From Cryptomeria japonica (Eukaryota; Streptophyta; Pinopsida; Cupressales; Cupressaceae), in assembly GCF_030272615.1 (NCBI RefSeq), contig NC_081413.1:603322709-603386708 (forward strand): a stretch of DNA of 64,000 bases. Direction: 5' to 3'. Positions 11,601 through 23,327 of this stretch are shown piece by piece; within the stretch, counting starts at the first letter, position 1, and each line of letters begins with the position of its first letter. The notes beneath the pieces are model-generated. The model ran no database searches. It was not told where the DNA came from and saw nothing but the letters and a program-made list of their open reading frames with translations. A program made the position numbers and the translations under genes.

Positions 11601-11997
11601 GCAACATATAGTTTCAAAAAAGAACAACAAACTTACAACAGATCTCTATGAATATGGATCTAAAAAAGACAACTAACTGACTTATTTCATACTTTTGAGT
11701 TCCACTCTTAACACTTTTCAAACTAATAATAACATACTGCATAAATGAATGTTGAATGTATGATTATCTCTAACACAAATATCTATAAAGGTTTCTTAAA
11801 TTCCTCAATAGATTATAATCAATGACAGGTATCTACAAAGATTCTTCAAGTTTAATTTATGGAAAAACACATGTATATAAAAATCTACTTACAACGAATG
11901 TGTGGGTATGCATTTCTGCCCATGCAAGAGAACCAAACAAGACAATGAATGCAAACAGCACTACCATAAACCTGGCTGAGTAACACTTTGCCATCAT
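8675..11997 (-). CDS. Laccase, complete six-exon gene
   Basis: Minus-strand exons are 11893-11997, 10721-10872, 10401-10645, 10075-10203, 8915-9856 and 8675-8805 (105, 152, 245, 129, 942 and 131 nt), all with GT/AG borders and continuous phase; the sum is 1704 nt, 567 residues. Exons of 152, 245 and 129 nt are typical of plant laccases. An N-terminal signal peptide with an SLAWA cleavage region implies secretion to the cell wall. Four copper-ligand regions are complete: [19 protein letters not shown] and [12 protein letters not shown]. Family knowledge: multicopper oxidases that oxidise monolignols or flavonoids with oxygen; the particular substrate cannot be told. The ATG at 11997 was chosen to match the paralogue; an in-frame ATG at 12048 exists. 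Intron 1 is about 1 kb and carries a 55-bp tandem repeat. Confidence 0.93.
11432..11533. repeat. 55-bp tandem duplication in laccase intron 1
   Basis: Two copies of a unit beginning attaagatcctcacatg start at 11432 and 11487. They differ by a few substitutions (aaaacgagg versus ataatgagg), and the second copy ends after gaggtcatgctt. It lies inside intron 1 of the intact laccase gene. Confidence 0.8.
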
Positions 11998-12121
11998 TAC
12001 TATATTAAAAACACCTAAAATGCTCATCTGATTCTTGTAATGAACCACTTTTTCAATATTGAAAGCTAAAATTAGATCTTAGCGTTTCAAGACTGCGTAC
12101 TTAGTCGAGAATCTAGAGTGG

Positions 12122-12129
12122 TATATATA
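12122..12129 (-). promoter_or_regulatory. TATA box of the intact laccase gene
   Basis: On the minus strand TATATATA is followed by CCACTCTAGATTCTCGACTA. It lies about 125-130 bases upstream of the ATG. The following block TTCTCGACTAAG matches the promoter of the plus-strand laccase fragment. Confidence 0.6.
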
Positions 12130-12139
12130 GCACAAAAAC

Positions 12140-13990
12140 ATACCAGGTTGTTGAAGGAAATAGGAGATATTCCAACGGGAAACACGCAAAAAATTATCAT
12201 GGCTTAAGAGTACTATCAAGAAAATTACAGATCCAGCTTTTAGCTGCTATTTGATACGTTAATTACAGTATCATAAGATTCGAAACGTTGTAAATAATGT
12301 CTTGTAAACTGTTCATCATGTCTCAACTTTCAATCTTCTAACAGTACAAATCACATGGGTGAAAGCCATATAGCAATAATACCGAGTTTTTTTAATAGTG
12401 TGATGGTGATTTCATGATGGCTAAGTATAAACTTTTAGAGTTTTCAATATACTGTTTAACCTCTTTCATTAAAAGTTTTTCAGGATTTAGGCACGCGAAA
12501 CAAGCCAGTTCTTATCCATGTCTGAATTCGTCTGTTCTGCAATTTGCTATTTTCAATTGTGGGCCAGACAATTTAGGGTTCATCATTGGTGGGAGACGTT
12601 TTTTTCAATGAATATTTTATAAGAATTCAATTGCGAACTGTTCATATTCATGAAAACAAATGCATGCCGATTATTATAATGGGTTAGTAAAATTTAATTT
12701 TCTTCATATTTATTAAGATGAATTTGCATGAAAAAATATTACGCGTTTACAGCTTTGACTCAAAACTGAGTTGAATCCAAATTTTTGGGTTCTAATTGAA
12801 ACTGACATCTACCAATAGCAAATAGTTGCTTACAATTGTGGCATTGCATTACCACGATTTCTAATTCCCAGAATCAAATCGTAAATGCCAAACAGCAGTT
12901 TCAGTGTCGTACAAACGTGGTTTTCATGTTATTGAGATGCTGTTTTCTCACATTTATTTAGTTCTCAGTAATGGAGAAATTCGATTCTAACTTTTCCTTT
13001 CAGTGGGGGAAACAGTTGAAAGTGAAGAGCGAGTTTTCAGAAGGTAAACGTGAACAACTAATTAAGAAAGCCAAATATTCTTGTAATTTTTTTAATAATA
13101 TTTTTATAATAAAAGATAAATTAATAGGGTCTATTATCATTATTTGTGATTGTATCTATTTAATTTTATTTTTATTTAGGTATTGGGTTTTAATTGGAAC
13201 TGACCATCATATTTTTTGTCCGTGATATTGATAATTTGGATAAAAAATTGGATGAAAATTGTGAGAATTGAAAATTTGGCAATCATTAAGTTTTGGTAAA
13301 TCAAAATTTTCTTCCATTTCATGTTTGGGTATCTTGGATAAAAATTGAATCTGTCATGAATATTTATTCAATTTTTTGAATTAATACTTGAGTGAACAAG
13401 GATGGTTTTAAATGAGAAAAACTATTTAATATTATTTTTGGTGCTCACATACTCTAATAATAATGGGAGGTGACTCTACTAGTTGTTAATGAGGCTTGTT
13501 AAACAAACTATTCCTTCAACAAATTTATAAGTTTATTGTGATAATAGAAAAAATTGACTTACAACACTTATTTTTAGCAAAAAAAACTTGTCTACATAGA
13601 GATTACCAAAACAACAAACCAACCATTTGGATTCTTAGCAAAGACTAAATATGTATATATTATTCTTTGACAATACTAACATTCCTTTGTATTTACTTTT
13701 ACTTTTTTCCTTTTTGTCTTGTTACAAATAGTGATGAGGTGGGTGTTATATAGAAATTTTTACTCTAAAATTGGATAGAGAAAATATTTAAACTAATCTT
13801 TTATCATGCATGAACTAAATTGAGCAAGAATACACTATGAAATTGTTAACAATAACTATTAATAAATTTTTGACCTTGTAAATTTTTTAGTGAATTGCAT
13901 GGGCAACTCTCTTAAAATTAGTTATAAATTTATAAGAAAAGAGTGCGTGAAATTTCCTAATTTAGCTTCTGTCAAACTAAATTTCTACAT
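12140..13990. other. AT-rich spacer, probably including an old copia LTR
   Basis: I see no supported gene. The short frame at 12971-13225 has low-complexity coding and no recognised motif. The right part, ending at 14027 with the LTR-like terminus TGTTGAAAATTG on the minus strand, is probably the 3' LTR of the decayed copia element that follows; its left end could not be fixed. Confidence 0.35.
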
Positions 13991-14027
13991 ATTTTGTAAT
14001 ATACTTTATCAATATCAATTTTCAACA

Positions 14028-16150
14028 TACTCCCCCTTGATACTACGTAGACTCACAAGATGGTCTCAAAGTGTGAAAATCGAAAATATTTGCAACTTGT
14101 TCTTGAATCTTTATATACCTCAATTAGTTCTTTCTTCTAAATTCAAATCCTAAATGAAATAATGTTTCAAATCAAAATCTACCTTAGGCTAAACTTTCTT
14201 TTGTTCATTTTTTCTGAAATCTTTTGAATCAATAAAGCTTGTGTGCCTCTGGAAGTAACTAAAATATACTCTACTTGTGTCCATGGTTGAGGTACTGAAG
14301 TTTATTTCTTTGAACTTCATGCGAGCAAAATTGAACTAGGTGAAAAATAATTACTAGATGTAGACTTCTAATAATCCAAACTACTTCTCCAATCTAAATT
14401 ACTAAACTCAACAAGTTCAAACCTTTTTAGAAGTATAATAAAGAATACAAAAATTTATAGTACCTTTCACATACCTTAATATCCTCTTAACCTTTTTCAT
14501 ATGATTTTAGATGGTTTAGTTACATACTTTGAAACAAGAGAAACTAAATAAGAAATATTTGTTCTTGTGTGAGTTAGAAACATTAAAATTATAACAATGA
14601 TTTTTGAATTTGTCTCATCAAGTATTTTAGCACTATATTCTCTATATATCACAATAGCATGATTTATTGGAGTGGAGGCTAGTTTACAATCAACATACTA
14701 AATTTCTTTGACATGTCTATAGCGTACTTTGTTTCAAAAATTAAAATTTCATCCTCACTTTGATGAACCTTTATTCATAGAAAGATTATAGATCAGACCT
14801 AAATATTTCAATTCAAATTCCTTCATTAGAGTAATTTTGAACCCATTATTCATTTAACTATTTCCCATTGATATACAAAATTATAATAATGACATCATTA
14901 TCTTCTTGTTTGTAGAAAAGAGTAGGCTCACTCTTGGTTCTTTTGAATATGTAATATACTAAAAATACCAATCAATCTCAACATACCACACTCTTAGTGA
15001 TTTATTGAAGTTCTATAGATATTTTTTCAACTTGTGGACTTGGTGTTCCTTGTTGTGCAACCATGTGGTTGTTGGACATAGAATTTCTCTTCTAAGTACC
15101 CATTCAAAAAGATATTCGTCACGTAAATAGATGTTTTGTCAATTTAGTTTGAGATTCTCTTGAAACCAACATCTTGATGGTCTCTTGTATTGCCACTAGT
15201 GTAAATGTCTCTTAACTTTGTGTGAAGCCTTTTGCAACTAATTATACCTTGCACCTTACAACACTACCATCAATATTTTCTTATAGAACTATGACTTGGA
15301 TTTGCACAAAAATTAGAAGAGGGGCTTCTTCGAGAATTTGTTGTACTATAGACTAAACATTAATAAGTTGTTTGGTAACAACACCATCAACAATATCACC
15401 ATTCAAACTATATTTTGAGGTCTAAACTTGGCCTTTTATATGACTATAAAATCTTCCTTCATAACAAATCACACCTCTTAACACACAAACATGCTATTAG
15501 CTAGAGGATTATAAAAGCTATAAGCCTTAACTTATTAATTGCACCCAACAAAAATGCATAATTTTATTTTTAGATCCAACTTTTGTATCTTTTGATCAAT
15601 TATAGGAATATAAGTTAAACAACCAAAAACATTAAAATGATTAAAATTAGATTTTTTCTCATACCAAGTACGTAAGGCACCATCCTATCAAGTACACTAG
15701 TGAGACTTTGATTGAGAATGTAAACTATTGTATAAAAAATAGACCAATAAAAAAAATTATGATGAATTCCCTAGTTTGTAATATACTCCTTGTCATTTCT
15801 ACCATTCTATGATTCTTCCTTTCAACTACACCATTTTGTTAAGGTGTATAAGCAGTGATAAGTTATCTTTTGATGTCATTAATATTAGAATACTGAATAT
15901 AAGGTCTTCGAAAAAATTCTTCTCAACTTTAAGTCCTTAAGCACTTTCATTTTTCAGGAGGTCTTAGAACCTCTTGAATGCATCAATAAAGTAACGAGAT
16001 ATGCTGACTTACTCAAACCTTTTGTTCAATAGCACTAAAAATTCCATAATAAAGCAAAGTGCGTAAAATACCCTCCATGCATTTTCTTTTAAAATAATGT
16101 ATTTCTTACATGATTGCATTCATCTTTCACAAACCTTCTAAAACTTTGAT
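14028..16150 (-). pseudogene. Decayed Ty1/copia pol (integrase, RT, RNase H remnants)
   Basis: Minus-strand reading in shifting frames gives, in order, integrase-like words (NKMV, LDRMVP-like, NHFNVFGCLTYIPIIDQK) near 15600-15850, an RT start (NIFLNGYLEEKFYVQQPHG) near 15050-15130, RT body (MKEFELKYLGLIYNL) near 14800, and RNase H (VKRILRYVKGTINF, STSTMDTSRVYF) near 14250-14510. A polypurine tract (atcaagggggagta) at 14028-14041 precedes the probable LTR start at 14027. Stops and frameshifts are frequent, so it is dead. Order and words match copia-type pol (integrase before RT). Confidence 0.65.
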
Positions 16151-18889
16151 CAAAGCATAAACTATTTATTTTCATATTAGTAACTTCCAACTATAGAAAT
16201 TCAAGATTTTATATATTATTGATTTGGTAAAAGCAAGAGTCCAATTACATGAACAACTCACCTAAATTTAATCATTTGAATTATAATTGTAAAAAAAATA
16301 CATCAAATTTCTTATTTTAACTACACTCCAACATTTTTTCTTTTATCCTTTTGCACCATCTTTTTATTAACATCAATTATCAACAACAAAAGCAAAAATA
16401 CGATAGAAAATTTCTGAAATTATTCTTTCAATATCAGTGAACTTATTAAATGTCTATATTGAAGTCAAATTAGTTACTAGCGTTTAATAATGCCTAGGAC
16501 AAGTGTTCAATTATTTTTTTAAACCATACGGTTTGGCCTTCAGAAAAATAAAATCCGTTTTTTTCTTATGTTTTGTTATGTTTTTTTTCTACTTTTATTT
16601 CCACTTGCACAGATATGCGTTAATTTGCCGATTGATGTCATTTTATTGTATTATAGAGAAAGCTACGTTGCCAATAAAAATAATTTATAGTCACATGTGG
16701 AAAAATATTTTTTATTCCATCCATGAGAGTAAATATTTACATGGATGCATTTACCAACCATTCTCTTTTATTACAGCTATGCGAATGTGACTGTAATTCA
16801 TTGAATCGAAATATTGGTGGCCCAACATAATAGAACTCTTTGGGCAAGTAAACAAATATTTTTATACACTTGTGTTGTGGAAACATTAAAAATGTTTTTC
16901 ACTGCTTTGTACAGGGAATTTTAAATATGCTAATTGGACATATTTATAAAAGTTGGGCACATTCATTCTAATGTGAAACATAAATATTTAGCATAGTGGA
17001 ATCTGAAGAGAGTTTCCACACATTTATTTTTTGAAAGGTAGTTTTAATTCTTAAAACAACCTGGTTTATATATCATTGGGTCATGTGGTAGTGCAAGATA
17101 ATACAATGTAGTTATCTTCTTTTAAATCAACTTTAATTGTAAGATCTTCATGTGGAATTTTTTTACTTTTTTGGATAAATTTTGGAGTTAGTGGTTGGTT
17201 ATTCTAAAATTAGAGATCTTTAATGTTGTAAATAACATAAATAATTTTGAAGTCTTATTAACTAATTGATAAAACAATTTTTAGAGTCGATAGTTTTAAC
17301 TTTGATTATTACTTTATATCTTATATTAATTTTCATTTTACTAGATCACTCATATTAAAATAATAAATATTAATCTTTTTCAATTTCTTGATTATCTTCA
17401 AACCCTAGATATGAGTGGTCTAACAATAGCTCTACAATTTAAATTGGTTCTATTGAATTAAAAAAAGAGATAATGTGTTAGGTTTAAAGAAATGAAAAAT
17501 AAAATAAAATTATTTTGTAATGCGACCAATTTCTTATTTTATTGAGATAATGAATCGAAATAAAAATAATTTTGTTTGATCACTTTTGTATACAAGCATT
17601 AGCACACAGAAGTGCAAATATCTAAGGGTTCAAATAAAAGGAAGGAAATATATAAGATTATTGTATTTTATATGTAAATTTTACACATTACCTTCTAAAA
17701 TTAATTATTGCAAAAGTTTTCAATTAACTTGCTTGGATTATATCCTTTTCAATTAAATTAAAAAATGGAGCATTACAACATTACCTAGTTTAGAGAAAAT
17801 GCAACTATAGTGAATATGTTATGGACTACTTTGTTGTTTATCCTCTAAGATTGCTACATTTATAAACTTATATCCCTTCACAATATCTTTAGCATTCTTA
17901 CAAATAATCATTTTTAACTCTAGATTAAAATATTTAAAATATAACCAATGGATAAGATTAAAGATTCACGCATGAAAACATTGAATTTGAAAACTTTAAA
18001 TTTATCCTATGATTTATTGGTCCCATGGGCCCATTATTAACTACACTACAATAAAGTGAGAAATTCACTTTTTTCTTTCCAAACTCAAAAAATAGAATAA
18101 TAACATGATGGTTAAAAAAGATGTTCCATTCATATAATAAACTATGGACCATAATTTTGTACCTATATATATGCAATTCTTTCCTCCTTACTCTTCATCT
18201 TGCTGCTGATTTCACTTTATATATTTTTTCCCTACAAGTACATCTACAAGTTAATAACTTATTTATATGGGAACATGAGAAGAGCATTTTTTTATACCAA
18301 ATCTAGAATATTATTCATTTACAATAAGAGTTTACCAAACATGTTAATAATTTTTGTAATCCTCATAAGGTTAGCAATGACCTTCTTTATCAAACCGTTG
18401 TATAGTAATTCACTAAATTCCCTAACAACATGGCCTATGGAGAAGACCCTATGATTATCCTCTCAATATTTAAATGATAGTAATCTTGACATAATTTTGA
18501 ATTGCATTCATTGCAACCTCTATGATGTTACCCTTGCTTTAGAAATTTTCTTATATTCCTCCATGATTTTCATTATCTATTTAGTGGCTTTCAACCACTC
18601 CAAGTATAGCTTAAAATTTTTACATTTGGGATGATTTCATTACTAAGAAATATATTGAAGGGGATTAAAGTAATTATCCTTAATAGCCTGCATTGGCATG
18701 GTATGATGGTTAAGTTGTGGTGTTGTTATTTGCGTCAAGACTCAAACCCTATTGGGGTGCTATTGTTGAATGTTTAAATGGGGATGAGGTTCAGGCCCAT
18801 TTGAGACCTTAGTAGTTCTTATCATATTTTCTTAATTATTTAAATATAATAATGATTATCATTATTAGGGGTAGTTTTTTTTATCAAGA
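16151..18889. other. AT-rich DNA without recognised gene
   Basis: Short frames here (for example 16503-16790 and 17958-18454) are rich in Phe, Ile, Tyr and Lys as expected by chance in AT-rich DNA, and show no motif. Near 18690-18760 a stretch with tggtatgatggttaag and gactcaaaccc could be the A and B boxes of a tRNA-derived SINE; this is weak. Confidence 0.4.
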
Positions 18890-19180
18890 ACAATGGGCCC
18901 CTCATCAATGTTACACTTGTCAATATTCACCATGAAACTTGCCTCATCACTAATAAGATGATAAAACCTTGTTAGAATTTTATCATTCTCTTTCCTTGCA
19001 ATGGTAACATGCCCCTCTAATAATTTATGACATTAATGGATTCTCTCATAGCATCTCTACATAGGCATTTATCTATTACTACAAGAAGTGGAGGAGGTAT
19101 ATTTAACTCCATTAGATCCACATGACATTCTACATATCTAAATAGTTCACCAACTTGGTCCTTGAGTTCCCCCTTGGTTT
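18890..19180 (-). pseudogene. Unrecognised coding remnant, two frames
   Basis: The minus strand is open for about 50 codons (KGELKDQVGELFRYVE, then LNIPPPLLVVIDKCLCRDAM), shifts frame near the stop at about 19020, and continues for about 45 codons (TIARKENDKILTRFYHLI, DEASFMVNIDKCNIDEG). Composition is balanced and unlike the AT-rich noise around it, so a real protein remnant is likely. I do not recognise the family. It may be the tail of an LTR-element accessory ORF like that at 36870-39093. Confidence 0.35.
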
Positions 19181-20935
19181 ACTTATCTTTGTTCATCCTA
19201 AAAAAATATTGTGGAATTATTACTTATAATGATTATTTTTGTTCCTCTCCTGTATGGTTTCCTAGGTTTATATTTTATACTTGATAAACATTTGGTTGCA
19301 TGATTTTATCCATTTTCACTTGAAGGGGTAGATATATATGTAGTCATAGCTCCTTAGGCATTTATATTGATGGTAGAAAATGTTATTTCCTTCTCTGTTT
19401 ATTTGGATAAGCCTTAAAAAATTTATGATGATAGTGAATTCATCTATTCATCAACACTCAGCCCCCCCTTTTCATTAGTATGTCTAGCTACATAGATAGG
19501 CTTGAGCTCTTTATGATATTGATTGCCTAATTAGAAGGTGCAAAACTCAAAGATGGAGGATTTGGAGTCCTTTGTAGAGAATTTTTAGTAGTAGGAGGTT
19601 CATTTTTAGAAAGAGAGCTTGTGTGCACATAATTTTGAGAGTAAGATGATAAAGGAATGTTTTCAAAATTGAAGTACTCTATAAGAAAAGATACTCTTCC
19701 ACTCTTGAGAATAATTGTTGATTTTTTAACTCCACCTTCTCTTCTTATTTTTCTCCTTATTTATTCTCATAGATCTAAGTATATATTTGGATTGGTAATT
19801 ATTTCTATAAACCTACTATAGACCCTTTCTAATTAGTACATGAAAATGGGGGACCAAAAGAGAGTCTTAAGTGGCCATTTTTTTTAAAATTAAAAAAATA
19901 TTAATTTTAAATGAGAAATTGAAGATATTTATGCTCAATATTTCAAGTTGTGACAAGAACAAGCGTCATTGTGCTCTAAATGTACAATCTTAAATACTAT
20001 TTTGTTTTGAAAATGGTGGAAATTAAGGGGTTCAAGAAGATGGAGCACACAAACTACTTTTATTTTTATCAAACTATATCATAGCATCTAGTGTGCTCCA
20101 CCTTAAATGTTAACTATTTTTAGTATTGCAAAAATTACTCTTGTAAAAGATTAACCACCATCATGTAGTTGATGCTTGAGTTTCCTAGTATTTTTTAATG
20201 AACATTTGATTTAAATGCTGAGGGCAAGAAGACCAAAATACTAAAGGCATGAAAGCTACATATAAGAAGGGAGTTGGGTAGCTATACTCTCTAAACACGT
20301 TTTCTGCATTCATGAAGGATAACAACTTGATCTATTCCCTGAAGAGATTGTAGAAAGATTGATAGTAATTGGAGATAATTTTTTTTATCTCTATCACTGA
20401 TGTAATCCTAGCTATGTAATCTTGTTTTTTGAATTAAAAGAAAGGGTACTTTCCCCTACCAAAAGACATAAAAAAAAAAAATCGAGTTCTGTATATTGCC
20501 ATATCACAATTAAACCTATAAAAGTATTTTTTTTAATATTTCATAAGGTTATGAAAAGAAAATAGTGTTTCAAGACATCGTTATGATGGTCAATAAGGTG
20601 TTCTTCATCCTAGTTTACTGATTGTTTTGATATATGAAATAACGCTTTCCATGGTCGACATTACTAAGTTAAAATAGATGAATGAGAATAATAGTTGAAT
20701 GGAAGGGATAAGAGTTTTCTAAATATCTATATAAGTATTGTTCCTGGGTCCTCTTTGATTGAAAATCTTGATAATGGCTTGAAGTTGCAGGTTGCCTTTC
20801 ACTCCATTGCTTAGCCACTTCCCGCCTTCTAAATTTACACTATTTGACTGAAGTGTATTTTATGAAACTCTAAATGAATATCATTTGAATTCAAATACTC
20901 ATTTATTGTATCCAACTTGTCCCGTGTCACTAATT
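19181..20935. other. AT-rich DNA without recognised gene
   Basis: Nothing coding is supported. An A-rich tail (12 or more A) at about 20469-20481, after a stretch ending ctaccaaaagacat, could be the 3' end of an old plus-strand LINE or SINE, but no target duplication was found. Confidence 0.3.
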
Positions 20936-21271
20936 TGTGGCTATTCTAAAATTATTTTTGATTTTTGGAATGACCTCAAATTGTTTTCTACGATGTTTAA
21001 ATGTCATTTTGATGATTGTTATATCCTTTCAATTGAAATTAACAAGTTTTTAGGATTGTTTTCATAACCTTTAGGGTTAGGATTTATCAAATGCATAGTC
21101 CTGTGTGGCTATTCTAAAATTATTTTTGATTTTCGGAATGACCTCAAATTGTTTTCTACAATGTTTAAATATCATTTTGATGATTGTTATATCCTTTCAA
21201 TTGAAATTAACAAGTTGTTGGGATTGTTTTTACAACCTTTAGGGTTAGGGTTTATCAAATGCATAGTCATG
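20936..21271. repeat. 168-bp tandem duplication
   Basis: Two copies start tgtggctattctaaaatt at 20936 and 21104, an exact 168-base offset maintained through gcatagtc at 21093 and 21261. About eight substitutions and no net length change separate them. No coding role is visible. Confidence 0.88.
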
Positions 21272-22302
21272 TGATTTCAAAAGTCTTGGCCTTCACTTTT
21301 ATAATCGATTAAGTGTTTCATTGGCCTAATGTTTTGGTCTTTGCTCCCATTTCCATCTACTAGGGCAATGTTCCCGTGACCCTTTTTTATAAGAAACTTT
21401 GAGCATGCGCATATTTGGGCACCTTAATTCTTGTCCCTACATCTCTGAAGGGGTGGCCAAGACTTTACTTTTCTTGTGTGGGCTCACAGGGTAGCCTTTT
21501 GTACCCCACACCCTTGTGGGGTATTAAGGCATAAGGACTTATAACCTGCATGTATGTAGGGTTGTGGAAATGGACAAATATGTGGGTCTACGACTCCACT
21601 AAAACTATGATATGAAAGACAACATGGATGCAAGCATAGTGTGAGATTAAAGAGAGTGGTGGATCTCATGGTCCCCGCATAGGTCAACAACTAGATGCTA
21701 GGCAAGAACATGAATGCCATGTGGGACAAAATTAACACATATTACAATGACATGGATTCTATATGGGTGGGCAGTGGGGATTCTGTTTGATAGGAGGTTC
21801 GACAAATGTGTGGGCTAGGAGGTAGTGTAAATAAAAGGCTGAGTATATGTACCTCATGCCCCCATAGGGGAAAACATAGAAATAGGAATGAGCCCATGAG
21901 GATGCAGGGTAGACAAAGGGAAGGCTGTATGTACCCCACGCTCCTACATAGGTAATAATAAGAAGGAAAAAGCATATGAGGTCAAATGAAGATAAAGGTG
22001 GTGGGGCCTTGTGGTCTTTGTGTGGGCCAATAATAGTAAAGGATATGGCCACCTCGACAAGTCAACCAGAATTTCTAGTCTTGACCAATCAGGATGAATG
22101 TCAACAAACTATCCCCTAGGATTTTTTTCCCTACTTCTAACATTTGTCAGATAAAAAATACCCTATAATATTCATATTCTGATATTAAATTTATAAAAAA
22201 AACCCTAAATCCTTAATATATTTGCAATATATTGGTTCTGATTTTTAGGATATTAAACCCCCCAATATGAATGCATGTGATATATATTACCTAGCCAGTG
22301 AA
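21272..22302. other. Unassigned DNA with a thrice-repeated GC-richer motif
   Basis: No gene is supported; minus-strand frames here look like chance. A motif of the form gtaccccacnccc...gtgggg occurs near 21499, 21849 and 21932 with related flanks (aaggcata, ggcatg), suggesting short diverged repeats. Confidence 0.3.
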
Positions 22303-23327
22303 GCCCCCATGGTATGACCTCAAATAGAGTCTTAGGATGTGGTACTAGAAATTTGATACATCTATGTTGAGTTTGGATTTGAAAATTCTAAATCAGATCA
22401 CTATTTTTATTGTAAATTTGATGGTGATTATTTCTTTTACATTATATTATATGTTGATGATATGTTATTCATTGGTAAAGGGAGCAATATGATTTTAGAA
22501 CTTAAGTCTCAACTTGCTACTAGATTTGAAATTAAAGATCTTAGTATGGTGAAACACATTCTTGGGATGGAGATTAGAATATATTGACTAGACAAAAAGT
22601 TATGGCTAGGCTAGAGTAAGCATGTGGATTTAGTTTTATAGAGTTTCAACATGTAGGACTGTAGACCATTCTGTGTGAACTTTTTACAGTTAGAACAAAA
22701 TTATCCATTTCAGATTGTCCTGCATCCATATTAGAGATGGAAGAAATGAGCAAAGTGCCTTACCAAAGTGTAGTTGGAAGTTTGATGTATGCTATGGTCT
22801 ACATAAGACCAAACATTGCCCAAGTAGTGAGAGTACTTTCTAGATATATATCTAATCCTGGTAGAATTCATTGGAATGCTGTTAAAAGGGTCTTCAAATA
22901 TTTGAAGGGTACCTTAGAATATTCTTTTTAGTTATCATGGTAATTTGGTAGGAGACAATATTTCCCTTGATACTCATGGTTATGTGGATTTAGATTGGGC
23001 AAATGATGTTGATAGAAGAAGATCCACCAATGCTTATGTGTTTAATTTATTTGGTTGTGCAATTAGATGGATGAGTAGACAACAGGTTGTGGTTTCTTTG
23101 TCCACTACTGAAGTAGAATATATGTTAGCTACTCATGCTTGTAAATAATCTATTTGTCTTAAGAGATTGTGTTCAGTTATTAGAATAAAACAAGGTGCAG
23201 TGATAATTTATTGTGATATTTAAATCGCAATCTGACTAGCTAAGAAATTAACATTTCATGTTTGGACCAAGCATATTGATGTTTAGTATCATTTTGTCAG
23301 AGATATGGTTGAACATGATAGGGCGAA
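22303..23327 (+). pseudogene. Ty1/copia RT-RNase H remnant, left part
   Basis: The frame begins in the middle of RT (LK*SLRMWY*KFDTSM), goes through the catalytic motif LYVDDMLFIG near 22450, then PYQSVVGSLMYAM at 22764 onward, SRYISNPG, and RNase H with SLSTTEVEYM near 23100 and KHIDV. At least five stops and two frameshifts are present; several are TAG where Gln is expected. The fragment has no 5' end: integrase, gag and 5' LTR are missing. It stops at the chromovirus inserted at 23328 and resumes at 31191. Confidence 0.85.
23323..23327. repeat. Target-site duplication, left copy (gcgaa)
   Basis: gcgaa precedes the chromovirus; the right copy at 31191-31195 is gtgaa, one C-to-T difference at a CpG. 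Keeping one copy joins the copia frame without a shift, which supports the phase chosen. Confidence 0.75.

Noticed and set aside
20400-20481. LINE 3' end with A-rich tail
   Set aside because: The A run is suggestive, but I found no target duplication and no ORF upstream; left only as a remark.
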